Shown here piece after piece: positions 32,253 through 40,113 of a DNA stretch of 52,177 nucleotides; positions within the stretch are counted from its first letter, which is position 1, and the number at the start of each line of letters is the position of its first letter. The stretch covers positions 1 through 52,177 of the forward strand of contig NZ_JAEUAX010000017.1 in assembly GCF_019511645.1 (NCBI RefSeq). Reading direction: 5' to 3'. A model generated the notes under the pieces. That model made no database searches. It was not told the origin of the DNA and worked only from the letters and a program-made list of their open reading frames with translations. A program made the translations under genes and the position numbers. This stretch comes from Microbacterium ureisolvens (lineage in GTDB: Bacteria; Actinomycetota; Actinomycetes; Actinomycetales; Microbacteriaceae).

Positions 32253-33719
32253 TTACTGCAGCGCCGATGTGAGACGCGCGAGATTGTCGAGCACCGTCGA
32301 GCGCAGCGGCTGCTTCTCCCACTCCTCGAGCGTGAGTTCCCGTGAGAGGGACCGGTACATGTCTTCGACCGCGCGCATCTCGCGCACGAACTCCTCACCG
32401 CGCACGAGCATCGAGATCTCCATGTTGAGACCGAACGAGCGCATGTCCATGTTGCTCGAGCCGACGATGGCGACCTCGTCGTCGATGGTGAGGCTCTTCG
32501 TGTGCAGGATGAACGGCTTCTTGTACATCCAGATCTTCACACCCGCTCGAAGCAGCGCCTCGTAATAGCTGCGCTGGGCGTGGTAGACGATCGCCTGATC
32601 CCCCTCCTCCGACACGAAGAGCTCGACATGGATGCCGCGCTGGCACGCCGTCGTGATCGCGAGGAGCATCGCCTCGTCGGGTACGAAATACGGGCTCACC
32701 ACGATGATCTTGCGCTGCGCCGCGTAGAGCAGGCCGGCGAAGAGCTTGAGGTTGTTCTGGAACTCGAACCCCGGCCCCGACGGCACGATCTGGCAGTCGA
32801 GATCGCCCGGCCCGCTGCGCACGTCGAAGAGGTCGATCTGATCGGTGAGCACCTCGTCGGTCTCGCTGTACCAGTCGCTCAAGAAGACGGCATTGACGGA
32901 TGCTACGACCGGGCCCTCGATGCGCGCCATCAGGTCGACCCAGTGCAGGCCGCGCTTGATGTTCTTGCGCAGGTTGTACGTCGAATCCGTGACGTTCTGC
33001 GACCCGGTGAACGCGACCCGGCCGTCGACGACGAGCAGCTTGCGGTGATTGCGCAGGTCGGGGCGCTGATACTTGCCGCGCAGCGGCTGCACCGGGAGCA
33101 TGAGGTGCCATTGCGCGCCCATGGCCGTCAGGCGCTTGAGGGTTCGCTTGTAGAACGGCTTGCCGCGGTTCGCCCAGTGGTCGAGGAGCACGCGCACGGT
33201 CACGCCCCGAGCCGCCGCCTCTTCGAGGGCGCGGAAGAAGTTGTCGGTCGCGGCATCCGCCTGCAGGATGTAGAACTCGACGTGCACGAACCGCTCCGCC
33301 TCACGGATGGCGGCAGCCATCGAATCGAGGCTCTCCTGATAGCCGGGGATCAGGTGCGCGGAGTTGTCGCCCGCCAGCGGCATCGCTCCGAGATTGCGGT
33401 TGAGCGTCACGAGCGACGTGAACCAGCTGGGAGCGTGCGGACGAAGCGTGCCGAAGTCCAGTGAGGCGCTGGTGTCGTGGATGTAGTCGTTGATGCGCTC
33501 CTGCTTGCGACGTCGCTTGCGCGGAAGCCGGGGGTTCCCGATGAGCAGGAACAGGAACACGCCGATGATCGGGATGAAGTAGATCGCCAGCAGCCACGCC
33601 ATCGCGGCGGTGGGGCGGCGGTTGCGCGGCACCACGATGATCGCCGTGATGCGGATGACGATGTCGAGGATGAAGACGAGCACCACCCACCACGTCGCGT
33701 CGAACGTGATGGTGATCAT
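32253..33719 (-). CDS. cls: Cardiolipin synthase (phospholipase D family)
   Basis: 488 aa from ATG 33719, which follows GGAGAGG; the frame continues upstream to 33791 without support. Two N-terminal membrane spans (WWVVLVFILDIVIRITAIIVV, MAWLLAIYFIPIIGVFLFLLI). Two HKD motifs: NHRKLLVVDGRVAFTGSQN and HTKSLTIDDEVAIVGSSNMD. Joins phosphatidylglycerol units into cardiolipin at the membrane. Standard bacterial ClsA-type layout; in actinobacteria a CDP-alcohol type enzyme may also exist elsewhere. Confidence 0.9.
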   Translation of the reverse strand: MITITFDATWWVVLVFILDIVIRITAIIVVPRNRRPTAAMAWLLAIYFIPIIGVFLFLLIGNPRLPRKRRRKQERINDYIHDTSASLDFGTLRPHAPSWFTSLVTLNRNLGAMPLAGDNSAHLIPGYQESLDSMAAAIREAERFVHVEFYILQADAATDNFFRALEEAAARGVTVRVLLDHWANRGKPFYKRTLKRLTAMGAQWHLMLPVQPLRGKYQRPDLRNHRKLLVVDGRVAFTGSQNVTDSTYNLRKNIKRGLHWVDLMARIEGPVVASVNAVFLSDWYSETDEVLTDQIDLFDVRSGPGDLDCQIVPSGPGFEFQNNLKLFAGLLYAAQRKIIVVSPYFVPDEAMLLAITTACQRGIHVELFVSEEGDQAIVYHAQRSYYEALLRAGVKIWMYKKPFILHTKSLTIDDEVAIVGSSNMDMRSFGLNMEISMLVRGEEFVREMRAVEDMYRSLSRELTLEEWEKQPLRSTVLDNLARLTSALQ

Positions 33720-33870
33720 CGAGCGGAGCCTCTCCCCGGCCGTCGGGCGGATCCGCCCGATCGGACGCGCCGACGGGCGGTGTGCCCACACTATCGGGGG
33801 CGGAGGACGCGGCCTCGCATCCGAGGTCGGCGGCTGCCGGGCGCGCGCTCAGCCCGACATGCGGCGCGGG

Positions 33871-34065
33871 TCAGGCGTCGGTGGAGGCGGCGCCGGGCCC
33901 GACCGGCGGCAGCCCGCGCTTGGCGCGCTCTTCGGCCTCGATCTTCGCGTACACGCGACGCTCGGTGCGGTCCGCCCGGATGATGCTGCGCAGCACGAAG
34001 AAGAAGATCAGCGAGACGAGGACGGTCGGCAGGAGCGTCCAGAGCGCCGCGACCCAGTAATCCAT
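33871..34065 (-). CDS. Small single-span membrane protein
   Basis: 64 aa. MDYWVAALWTLLPTVLVSLIFFFVLRSII forms one N-terminal span, followed by a basic, charged cytoplasmic tail (RADRTERRVYAKIEAEERAKRG). ATG 34065 is preceded by TATCCT with a 7-nt gap (leaderless). A widespread type of small actinobacterial membrane protein of unknown role. Divergent from the DUF4192 gene. Confidence 0.8.
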   Translation of the reverse strand: MDYWVAALWTLLPTVLVSLIFFFVLRSIIRADRTERRVYAKIEAEERAKRGLPPVGPGAASTDA

Positions 34066-34072
34066 GCCTTCA

Positions 34073-34078
34073 AGGATA
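34073..34078 (-). promoter_or_regulatory. -10 box of a leaderless promoter (small membrane protein)
   Basis: TATCCT on the minus strand, 7 nt before ATG 34065. Confidence 0.6.
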
Positions 34079-34097
34079 CGCCGTGCGGGTATCGCCT

Positions 34098-34167
34098 CCT
34101 CCCCAGGGGCCTGCGCGGACTCTTTCCGCCGGCCTGTCCACAGGCGTGAGCCCCTTCCTCCCCAGGG
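34098..34167. repeat. 11-bp direct repeats CCTCCCCAGGG
   Basis: CCTCCCCAGGG at 34098-34108 and 34157-34167 in the divergent gap before the DUF4192 gene, with GCCTGTCCACAGGC palindromic DNA between (about 34131-34144). Could be regulatory. Confidence 0.3.
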
Positions 34168-34242
34168 CGCCTGTCGCCGCCCGGCCGATCCGGTGTCTGT
34201 GGAGACTCGGGCGGAGGGCTCCGGCGTCACGACACTCGTCCC

Positions 34243-35550
34243 ATGACTCCCACCGTCGTCAAAGCCGCGGACGCCGCGCAGTTCCTCTCCTTCCTGCCCC
34301 GCATGCTGGGCTATCACCCGTCGCAGAGCCTCGTCGTGATCCCGTTCCACGGCGCCCGCAGCCTCGGCGCGATGCGGTTCGACCTCCCCGGCGGCGACGA
34401 GGACGCCGTCGACCGCGTCGCCGCGACCGTCACCGGCATGGTGTGCCGGCTCGCCGAGGCCGACGCGGTCGCCGCCATCGCGTACACCGGTGCGAAGTTC
34501 TCGGACGAGGAGCGGATGCCGCATCACGACCTCCTCACCGCGCTCGAGCGCCGCGCCGATGCGTGCGGACTGCGGGTGACCGATCTGCTGTGCGTCGCCG
34601 CGGATGGGTGGGGGTCGGTCTTCGACGCCGGGTGTCCGGCCGCGGGCCGGCCGCTCGGCGACCTGGAGTGGATCGGCGCCGGGGACATCCCGGAGCCCGA
34701 CGGCGATCAGGCGACCGGGGCGGAGCTGCCGGGGTGCTCGGCAGAGGAGCGCGTTCGGGTGGCGCAGGCGATGACCGCGCTCGACACCGCGATCGCCGTG
34801 CTGTGCGGACCGCCGGCCGGGGGCGGCACCGCCGAGGGCGCCGCACGGTCGGCTCGCACCGAGTGCAAGGACGGGATCACGGGTGAGGCGCGCGGTGGGG
34901 GTGCTCCCCCCGACGGAGCCGGACGCGGCGACGGGACGAGCGACCTCGGCCCCGTTCCCGCGCCGGTATCGGGCGTGGCGGAGGACGAGGCATCCGTCAC
35001 CGACGAGGCGGCGCGGGTCGACCCGCGGGCGCTCGCCGCGGTGTGCCGGTTCGACGATCTGCCCGGGTTCTTCGAGGATGCCCTGGCACGACCGGTCGAC
35101 GCGGCGGACCCGTACGACGTCGCCGCCCTCGTGTGGTGCCTGGCACGCCCGTCGCTGCGGGACGTGGCGCTCGTGCAGTGGAGCGGCAACCTCGCCCAGG
35201 GCGACGAGGCCCTCGACGCGCAGCTGCGGTGGGAGTCGGGCGAAGAGTACCCGCCGCACCTGGCGATGCGCATGTGGGGCGAGGGCGACAGCCCGCAGGT
35301 GTCGCGCCTCGAGACCGCGCTCGAGCTGGCGCGGCACACGGCCGCGGCCGCGCCCCGCGACGCGCGGCCCGGGTCGCTCGCGATGTGCGCGTGGCTGTCA
35401 TGGGCCCTCGGCCGCTCGACGCACGCCGCCGCCTACGCGGAGCGCGCGTGCGAGATCGAGCCGGAGCACGGGCTGTCGCAGATCGTGCTCTCGTTCGTGA
35501 GCGCCGGGCATCTGCCCGACTGGGCGTTCCAGCGCGCGGGGGCGCGGTGA
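34243..35550 (+). CDS. DUF4192 domain protein
   Basis: 435 aa. The N-terminal segment AAQFLSFLPRMLGYHPSQSLVVIPF is the hallmark of DUF4192, common in actinobacteria and of unknown function. A low-complexity Gly/Ala/Glu region (about 195-245) splits the conserved N- and C-terminal halves; the C-terminal half is helical (ALAAVCRFDDLPGFFEDALARPVD... ACEIEPEHGLSQIVL). No signal peptide. Start weakly preceded by GACACT with a 6-nt gap. Confidence 0.82.
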   Translation: MTPTVVKAADAAQFLSFLPRMLGYHPSQSLVVIPFHGARSLGAMRFDLPGGDEDAVDRVAATVTGMVCRLAEADAVAAIAYTGAKFSDEERMPHHDLLTALERRADACGLRVTDLLCVAADGWGSVFDAGCPAAGRPLGDLEWIGAGDIPEPDGDQATGAELPGCSAEERVRVAQAMTALDTAIAVLCGPPAGGGTAEGAARSARTECKDGITGEARGGGAPPDGAGRGDGTSDLGPVPAPVSGVAEDEASVTDEAARVDPRALAAVCRFDDLPGFFEDALARPVDAADPYDVAALVWCLARPSLRDVALVQWSGNLAQGDEALDAQLRWESGEEYPPHLAMRMWGEGDSPQVSRLETALELARHTAAAAPRDARPGSLAMCAWLSWALGRSTHAAAYAERACEIEPEHGLSQIVLSFVSAGHLPDWAFQRAGAR

Positions 35551-35579
35551 TCCGCGCTGGGTGCGATCCCGCGGGCGGA

Positions 35580-37121
35580 CTACTTGACGAGCGGGAACAG
35601 GATCGTCTCGCGGATGCCGAGCCCGGTCACCGCCATCAGCAGACGATCGATGCCCATGCCCATGCCCCCGGTCGGCGGCATGCCGTGCTCGAGTGCGCGG
35701 AGGAACTCCTCGTCGATGCGCATGGCCTCCAGGTCTCCCTTGGCGGCGAGCTTGGCCTGCTCGACGAACCGCTCGCGCTGGATCACCGGGTCGACGAGCT
35801 CGGAGTAGCCGGTGGCGAGCTCGAAGCCGCGCACGTACAGGTCCCACTTCTCCACGACGCCGGCGATCGAGCGGTGCTCGCGGACAAGCGGGCTCGTGTC
35901 GACGGGGAAGTCCATCACGAAGGTCGGGCGCACCAGGCCCGGCTTCACGAAGTGCTCCCACAGCTCCTCGACGAGCTTGCCGTGGATGGCGTGCGGCGGC
36001 AGATCGAGGCCTTCGGCCTCGGCGAGCGCGACGAGATCCTCGAACGGCGTCTGGGGCGTGATCGAGCGGCCGGCCGCCTCCGACAGCGACTCGTACATCG
36101 AGAGGCGGTCCCACTGGCCGCCCAGGTCGTACTCGGTGCCGTCCGCCCACGTCACCGTGGTCGAACCCGAGATCGCGATCGCCGCGTTCTGGATCAGCTC
36201 CTGCGTGAGGTCGGCGATGCCGTTGTAGTCGCTGTACGCCTGGTAGGCCTCCAGCATCGCGAACTCGGGGCTGTGCGTGGAGTCGGCGCCCTCGTTGCGG
36301 AAGTTGCGGTTGATCTCGAAGACCCGGTCGATGCCGCCGACCACCGCACGCTTGAGGAACAGCTCGGGCGCGATGCGCAGGTACAGGTCGGTGTCGAAGG
36401 CGTTGGAGTGGGTGATGAACGGGCGCGCGGACGCACCGCCGTGCTGCACCTGCAGCATCGGGGTCTCGACCTCGATGAAGTCGTGCGACGCGAAGGTGTT
36501 TCGCAGGCTCGCGTTGACCTTCGCGCGCGCGAGGACGGTCTCGCGGGCGCGGTCGCGCACGATGAGGTCGAGGAAGCGGCTGCGGACGCGGCTCTCCTCG
36601 CTGAGCTCGGAGTGGAGGTTGGGCAGCGGAAGCACGGCCTTCGATGCGATGCGCCAGTCGGACACCATGATCGACAGCTCGCCGCGACGACTCGAGATGA
36701 CCTCACCCGAGACGAACACGTGGTCGCCGAGGTCGACGAGTTCCTTCCACGCCTGGAGCGACTCGTCGCCGACCGCCGCGAGCGACACCATCGCCTGGAT
36801 GCGGCTGCCGTCGCCGGCCTGCAGCGAGGCGAAGCAGAGCTTTCCGGTGTTGCGGCTGAAGACCACGCGGCCTGCGACAGCGGCGGTGACACCGGTCTCA
36901 GCGCCCGCCTCGAGGTCGGCGTACCGCTCGCGCAGCGCCGGGATCGTGTCGGTGATGGGCACGCCGACCGGGTACGCCCCGCCGGCGGCGTCCGCTCGCT
37001 CGGCGATCAGACGCTCGCGCTTCGCCAGCCGCACGGCCTTCTGCTCGGAGGCTTCGACAAGCTCGGCAACCGAGGGGTCGGTCGGCTCGGCGGTCTCGGC
37101 GGGCGAGGTCGTGTCGGTCAC
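35580..37121 (-). CDS. lysS: Lysyl-tRNA synthetase, class II
   Basis: 513 aa from GTG 37121, which follows GAGGAG; the frame runs on upstream without support. OB-fold anticodon domain (VAGRVVFSRNTGKLCFASLQAGDG), class II motif 2 (FEINRNFRNEGADSTHSPEFAMLE) and motif 3 (GGMGMGIDRLLMA). Charges tRNA-Lys. The first 45 residues are a variable acidic tail. Confidence 0.96.
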   Translation of the reverse strand: MTDTTSPAETAEPTDPSVAELVEASEQKAVRLAKRERLIAERADAAGGAYPVGVPITDTIPALRERYADLEAGAETGVTAAVAGRVVFSRNTGKLCFASLQAGDGSRIQAMVSLAAVGDESLQAWKELVDLGDHVFVSGEVISSRRGELSIMVSDWRIASKAVLPLPNLHSELSEESRVRSRFLDLIVRDRARETVLARAKVNASLRNTFASHDFIEVETPMLQVQHGGASARPFITHSNAFDTDLYLRIAPELFLKRAVVGGIDRVFEINRNFRNEGADSTHSPEFAMLEAYQAYSDYNGIADLTQELIQNAAIAISGSTTVTWADGTEYDLGGQWDRLSMYESLSEAAGRSITPQTPFEDLVALAEAEGLDLPPHAIHGKLVEELWEHFVKPGLVRPTFVMDFPVDTSPLVREHRSIAGVVEKWDLYVRGFELATGYSELVDPVIQRERFVEQAKLAAKGDLEAMRIDEEFLRALEHGMPPTGGMGMGIDRLLMAVTGLGIRETILFPLVK

Positions 37122-37248
37122 GGGGTGTGCTCCTCGGTGGGGGTTCTCCGCAGAACGCGGACCCCCAAGTCTACCGAGGTGCTCCACGGCGCGAGTAAGG
37201 TCGGGGGCGGCTCCTGGAACGCCCACCTCGACACGATCGGACGATGCG

Positions 37249-38479
37249 ATGTCGCAAGCTCGTCGCACGATGTCGGATCTCACCGGGTTCTGGGTCGTCG
37301 CGGCCGCCTTCACCACGGTCACCGCCTACGCCACGGTCCCGACGCCTCTGTATCCGCTCTACCAGGCGGCCGACGACTTCCCCGTCCCGGTCGTGACCTT
37401 CATCTTCGCCGCTTTCGCGGTCGGAGTCGTGGTCAGCCTGTTCCTGATCGGCCACATCAGCGACTGGGCAGGACGACGCCGGATGGCGGTCATCGCGATG
37501 CTGGTGTCGGCGATCGCCGCGGTCGTGTTCATCGTCTGGAACTCCGTTCCGGGCCTCGTCGTCGCGCGATTCGTCGACGAAGTCAGTGTCGGCACGCTCA
37601 GCGCCGCGGCGACGGCCCACCTCGCGGAGCTGCGCTCGAACGCACGACCCGCGGAGACACCGGTCGTCGCGGCTTCGGTGGCCGGGGCCGCCAATCTCGG
37701 CGGACTCGCCCTCGGACCTCTCGTGGGCGGCCTGTTCGCCGAGTTCGCTCCCGACCCGCTGGAGCTGCCGCACGCGGTGTTCCTGGTGCTCTTCGTCGGC
37801 GCGGCGGTCGTTCTCCGTCACGTGCCCGAGACGGTCGACACCTCGGCGTCGCATCCGGCATATCGACCACAGCGGCTGGCGCTGCCCGCCGGGTCCGCGG
37901 CGGCTTTCACGGCGGCCAGCACCGGAGCGGCCGCCTCGTTCGCGCTCTTCGCGCTATTCACATCACTGGCCCCCACCTTTCTCCACGACACGTTCCAGGT
38001 CTCGGACCACCTGGTGGACGGCGCAACCGTCTTCGCGGTCTTCGGCGCGGCAGCGGTCGCCCAGGTGCTGCTGGTCCGCGTCGCGCAGCGGGCGCAGCTG
38101 CTCGTCGCGATCCTGTGCTTCGCGATCGGGCTGGTCTCCATCGCCGCAGGCGCACTGATTCCGATCCTGGGGCTCTTCGTCGTAGGCGGCATCGTGGCCG
38201 GGGCGGGGGCCGGCATCATGTTCCGCTTCGGCGCTCGCCGCGGCGAGCGCGCTCGCGGCACCCGACCGCCGGGGCGAGACTCTGGCCCTCCTCTTCCTCA
38301 TCGCGTATGCGGGCCTTGTCGCGCCGGTGCTCCTCGTGGGGCTCAGCCTTCCCCTGGTGGGCGAGACCACCGTCCTGCTCGTCTTCTCCGCAGTGGTGCT
38401 CGTCGCGACGCTCGGCGCGGGCATCGCGATGCGGCGGCGCTCGCCGGACGCGGCCGCGCACGACGGCGGAACACGCTGA
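37249..38479 (+). pseudogene. MFS transporter gene with a one-base frameshift near the 3' end
   Basis: From ATG 37249 (or 37270) the frame encodes 12-span MFS sequence: TTVTAYATVPTPLYPLYQ in span 1, GHISDWAGRRRMAVI (motif A), AGAANLGGLALGPLVGGL (motif C-like). After ATG TTC CGC (38218-38226) the frame goes into Arg/Gly/Pro-rich nonsense with no early stop. Skipping one T at 38227/38228 restores normal sequence: SALAAASALAAPDRRGETLALLFLIAY and two further spans to a stop at 38477-38479. The intact protein would be about 409 aa. Either a recent loss of function or a sequence error. It lies on the opposite strand between panC and lysS. Confidence 0.8.
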
Positions 38480-38557
38480 GCCGGGCGCGGAAGTCGCACC
38501 GGCAGGGCGGTCCGACCGCCGGGACGCGCATGTCGCCTCCCAGCCCTCGTGCCCGGT

Positions 38558-39403
38558 TCAGCCCAGGTAGATCTCGGCGTTGTCGATGAAGCGGTGCCCC
38601 GCCACCGAGGCGGCGATGAGCGCCAGTGCCGGTCCGCTGCTGCCCTCGTCGACCGGCAGGAAGGTCGCCGGGTCGACGACGCTCAGGTACTCCAGCCGGA
38701 TGCGCGGCTCTCCCATGAGGGCCGACTGTGCGGCGGCGATGCACGCGTCGACGCCTCGATCCGCGTTCGCGGCGGCGGCGTCCAGCGCGGCCGGGAGGAG
38801 TGCGGCGGCCGTGAGGTCGCGGTCCTCGAGCAGTCCGACGCGCGTCGACACCGGCAGCCCGTCGTCCCCGCGCACGGTCTCGACCGTCGCGACCTCGACG
38901 TTGAAGAACAGGTCGCGGATCATGCGGCGCACGAGGAACACCCGCTGCGGATCGCGCTCGCCGTACACGGCGACGTCCGGTTGGACGAGGTGGAAGAGCT
39001 TCGCCTCCACCGTGAGGAGTCCGTCGAAGTAGAACGGGCGCGCACGCCCCTCGTAGCGAAGGCCGAGATCGCCCGCGGTGACCTTCGTCGTCGCGGAGCC
39101 GTCGGGGAGCAGCTCGCTCGACTCCGGGGCGAACACCACCTCGACGCCCAGCGACTCGAGCAGGCGCTCGTCGTCGTCCGGCGTCCTCGGATACGCCGCG
39201 AACTCCGCCGGGGTTGCGAAGCGCAGCGGGTTCACGAAGATCGAGACGACCACCACGTCGGCCACTTCACGGGCACGGTGCACGAGGTCGATGTGCCCGT
39301 CGTGAAGCGAGCCGATGGTGGAGATGAGTGCGATGCGCGCTCCGGGGGCGGCGGCGCGGATCTCGGCGAGCCGAGCCCGCAGCTCGTCGACGGTGCTGAT
39401 CAT
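38558..39403 (-). CDS. panC: Pantoate-beta-alanine ligase, divergent
   Basis: 281 aa from ATG 39403, overlapping the upstream stop by 4 nt. Fold and order are those of PanC: SLHDGHIDLV (HIGH-like), FVNPLRF, YPRTPDDDERLLESLGVEVVFAP, FDGLLTVEAKLF, GERDPQR and VSTRV. Several usually fixed positions differ: GEKDxQQ reads GERDPQR and SSRN reads STRV. It would join pantoate and beta-alanine with ATP to make pantothenate. Position after the DUF2520 gene matches the standard actinobacterial order. Its motif changes make reduced or changed activity possible. Confidence 0.8.
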   Translation of the reverse strand: MISTVDELRARLAEIRAAAPGARIALISTIGSLHDGHIDLVHRAREVADVVVVSIFVNPLRFATPAEFAAYPRTPDDDERLLESLGVEVVFAPESSELLPDGSATTKVTAGDLGLRYEGRARPFYFDGLLTVEAKLFHLVQPDVAVYGERDPQRVFLVRRMIRDLFFNVEVATVETVRGDDGLPVSTRVGLLEDRDLTAAALLPAALDAAAANADRGVDACIAAAQSALMGEPRIRLEYLSVVDPATFLPVDEGSSGPALALIAASVAGHRFIDNAEIYLG

Positions 39404-40113
39404 CCTTGGATCGTAGCGGGGGGCTCGGCTCCAGGACCGGAGCCCGCCTCCGCGAGCGCGTGGTCGATCGTCGTGTGCGCCAGTGCCGACAGGAATGAGC
39501 CGGGTTGCGGCACGCCCGCCTCGGCGAGCAGCGCGGTCGCCTGACGCACGATCGATCGGGAGAAATCGCGTGCGGTCGCGATCGCCTCGGCGTACGCCGG
39601 CCGGGCCGACTCGTCGACGACGACCGGCTCGCAGCCGAGCTCGACGGCGAGCGCCTGCGCGATCGGCAGCACGGGACCGGGGGCGGTGACGGCGGCGTAC
39701 GCGCTCGAGAGCGCCCGCAGATCCATCGACGTCCCGCTGAACTCGATCGCCGGGTGCACGGCGAGCGGGATCGCGCCCTTCGCGACGGCGGCCGACAGGA
39801 TGCCGGTGCCCCAGGCCGGGTCGGTGTGCAGCACGAGCTGGCCGGGCTGCCACGCACCGATCTCGGCCAGACCGCCGACGAGCCCCTCCAGCTGGTCGTG
39901 CGGCACGGCGACGATCACAAGCTCGCTGCGGCGGACGACCTCGGTGGCGTCGAGAACCGGGACGCCGGGCAGGATCGCCTCCACCCGCTCGGGGTCGGAG
40001 CCCTGGGTGATCCCCACGAGCGCGTGCCCGGCGCCGGCGAGCGCCGCACCCAGAACGGGCCCGACCCGGCCGGCGCCGATGATGCCGACGCCCAGACGCC
40101 CATCCCGGCTCAT
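39400..40113 (-). CDS. Rossmann/DUF2520 protein, candidate ketopantoate reductase
   Basis: 237 aa. N-terminal dinucleotide-binding fold (VGIIGAGRVGPVLGAALAGAGH), then VIVAVPHDQL and LVLHTDPAWGTGIL, and a C-terminal helical DUF2520 domain (AHPAIEFSGTSMDLRAL...). Coupled to panC by a 4-nt overlap and to the PH-domain gene upstream in the same way. The same pairing exists in mycobacteria. DUF2520 proteins are related to the PanG type of ketopantoate reductase, so making pantoate for PanC is the natural role (inference). No activity can be read directly. Confidence 0.82.
   Translation of the reverse strand: MSRDGRLGVGIIGAGRVGPVLGAALAGAGHALVGITQGSDPERVEAILPGVPVLDATEVVRRSELVIVAVPHDQLEGLVGGLAEIGAWQPGQLVLHTDPAWGTGILSAAVAKGAIPLAVHPAIEFSGTSMDLRALSSAYAAVTAPGPVLPIAQALAVELGCEPVVVDESARPAYAEAIATARDFSRSIVRQATALLAEAGVPQPGSFLSALAHTTIDHALAEAGSGPGAEPPATIQG
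39410..39415 (-). promoter_or_regulatory. Possible internal -10 box before panC
   Basis: TACGAT, 6 nt before the panC ATG, inside the end of the DUF2520 gene. The spacing fits a leaderless start, but panC is also translationally coupled, so this may be chance. Confidence 0.35.

Noticed and set aside
35043..38570. 1175-aa open frame on the plus strand
   Set aside because: Runs through DUF4192, antisense to lysS and through the MFS gene out of frame; Arg/Ala/Gly low complexity.
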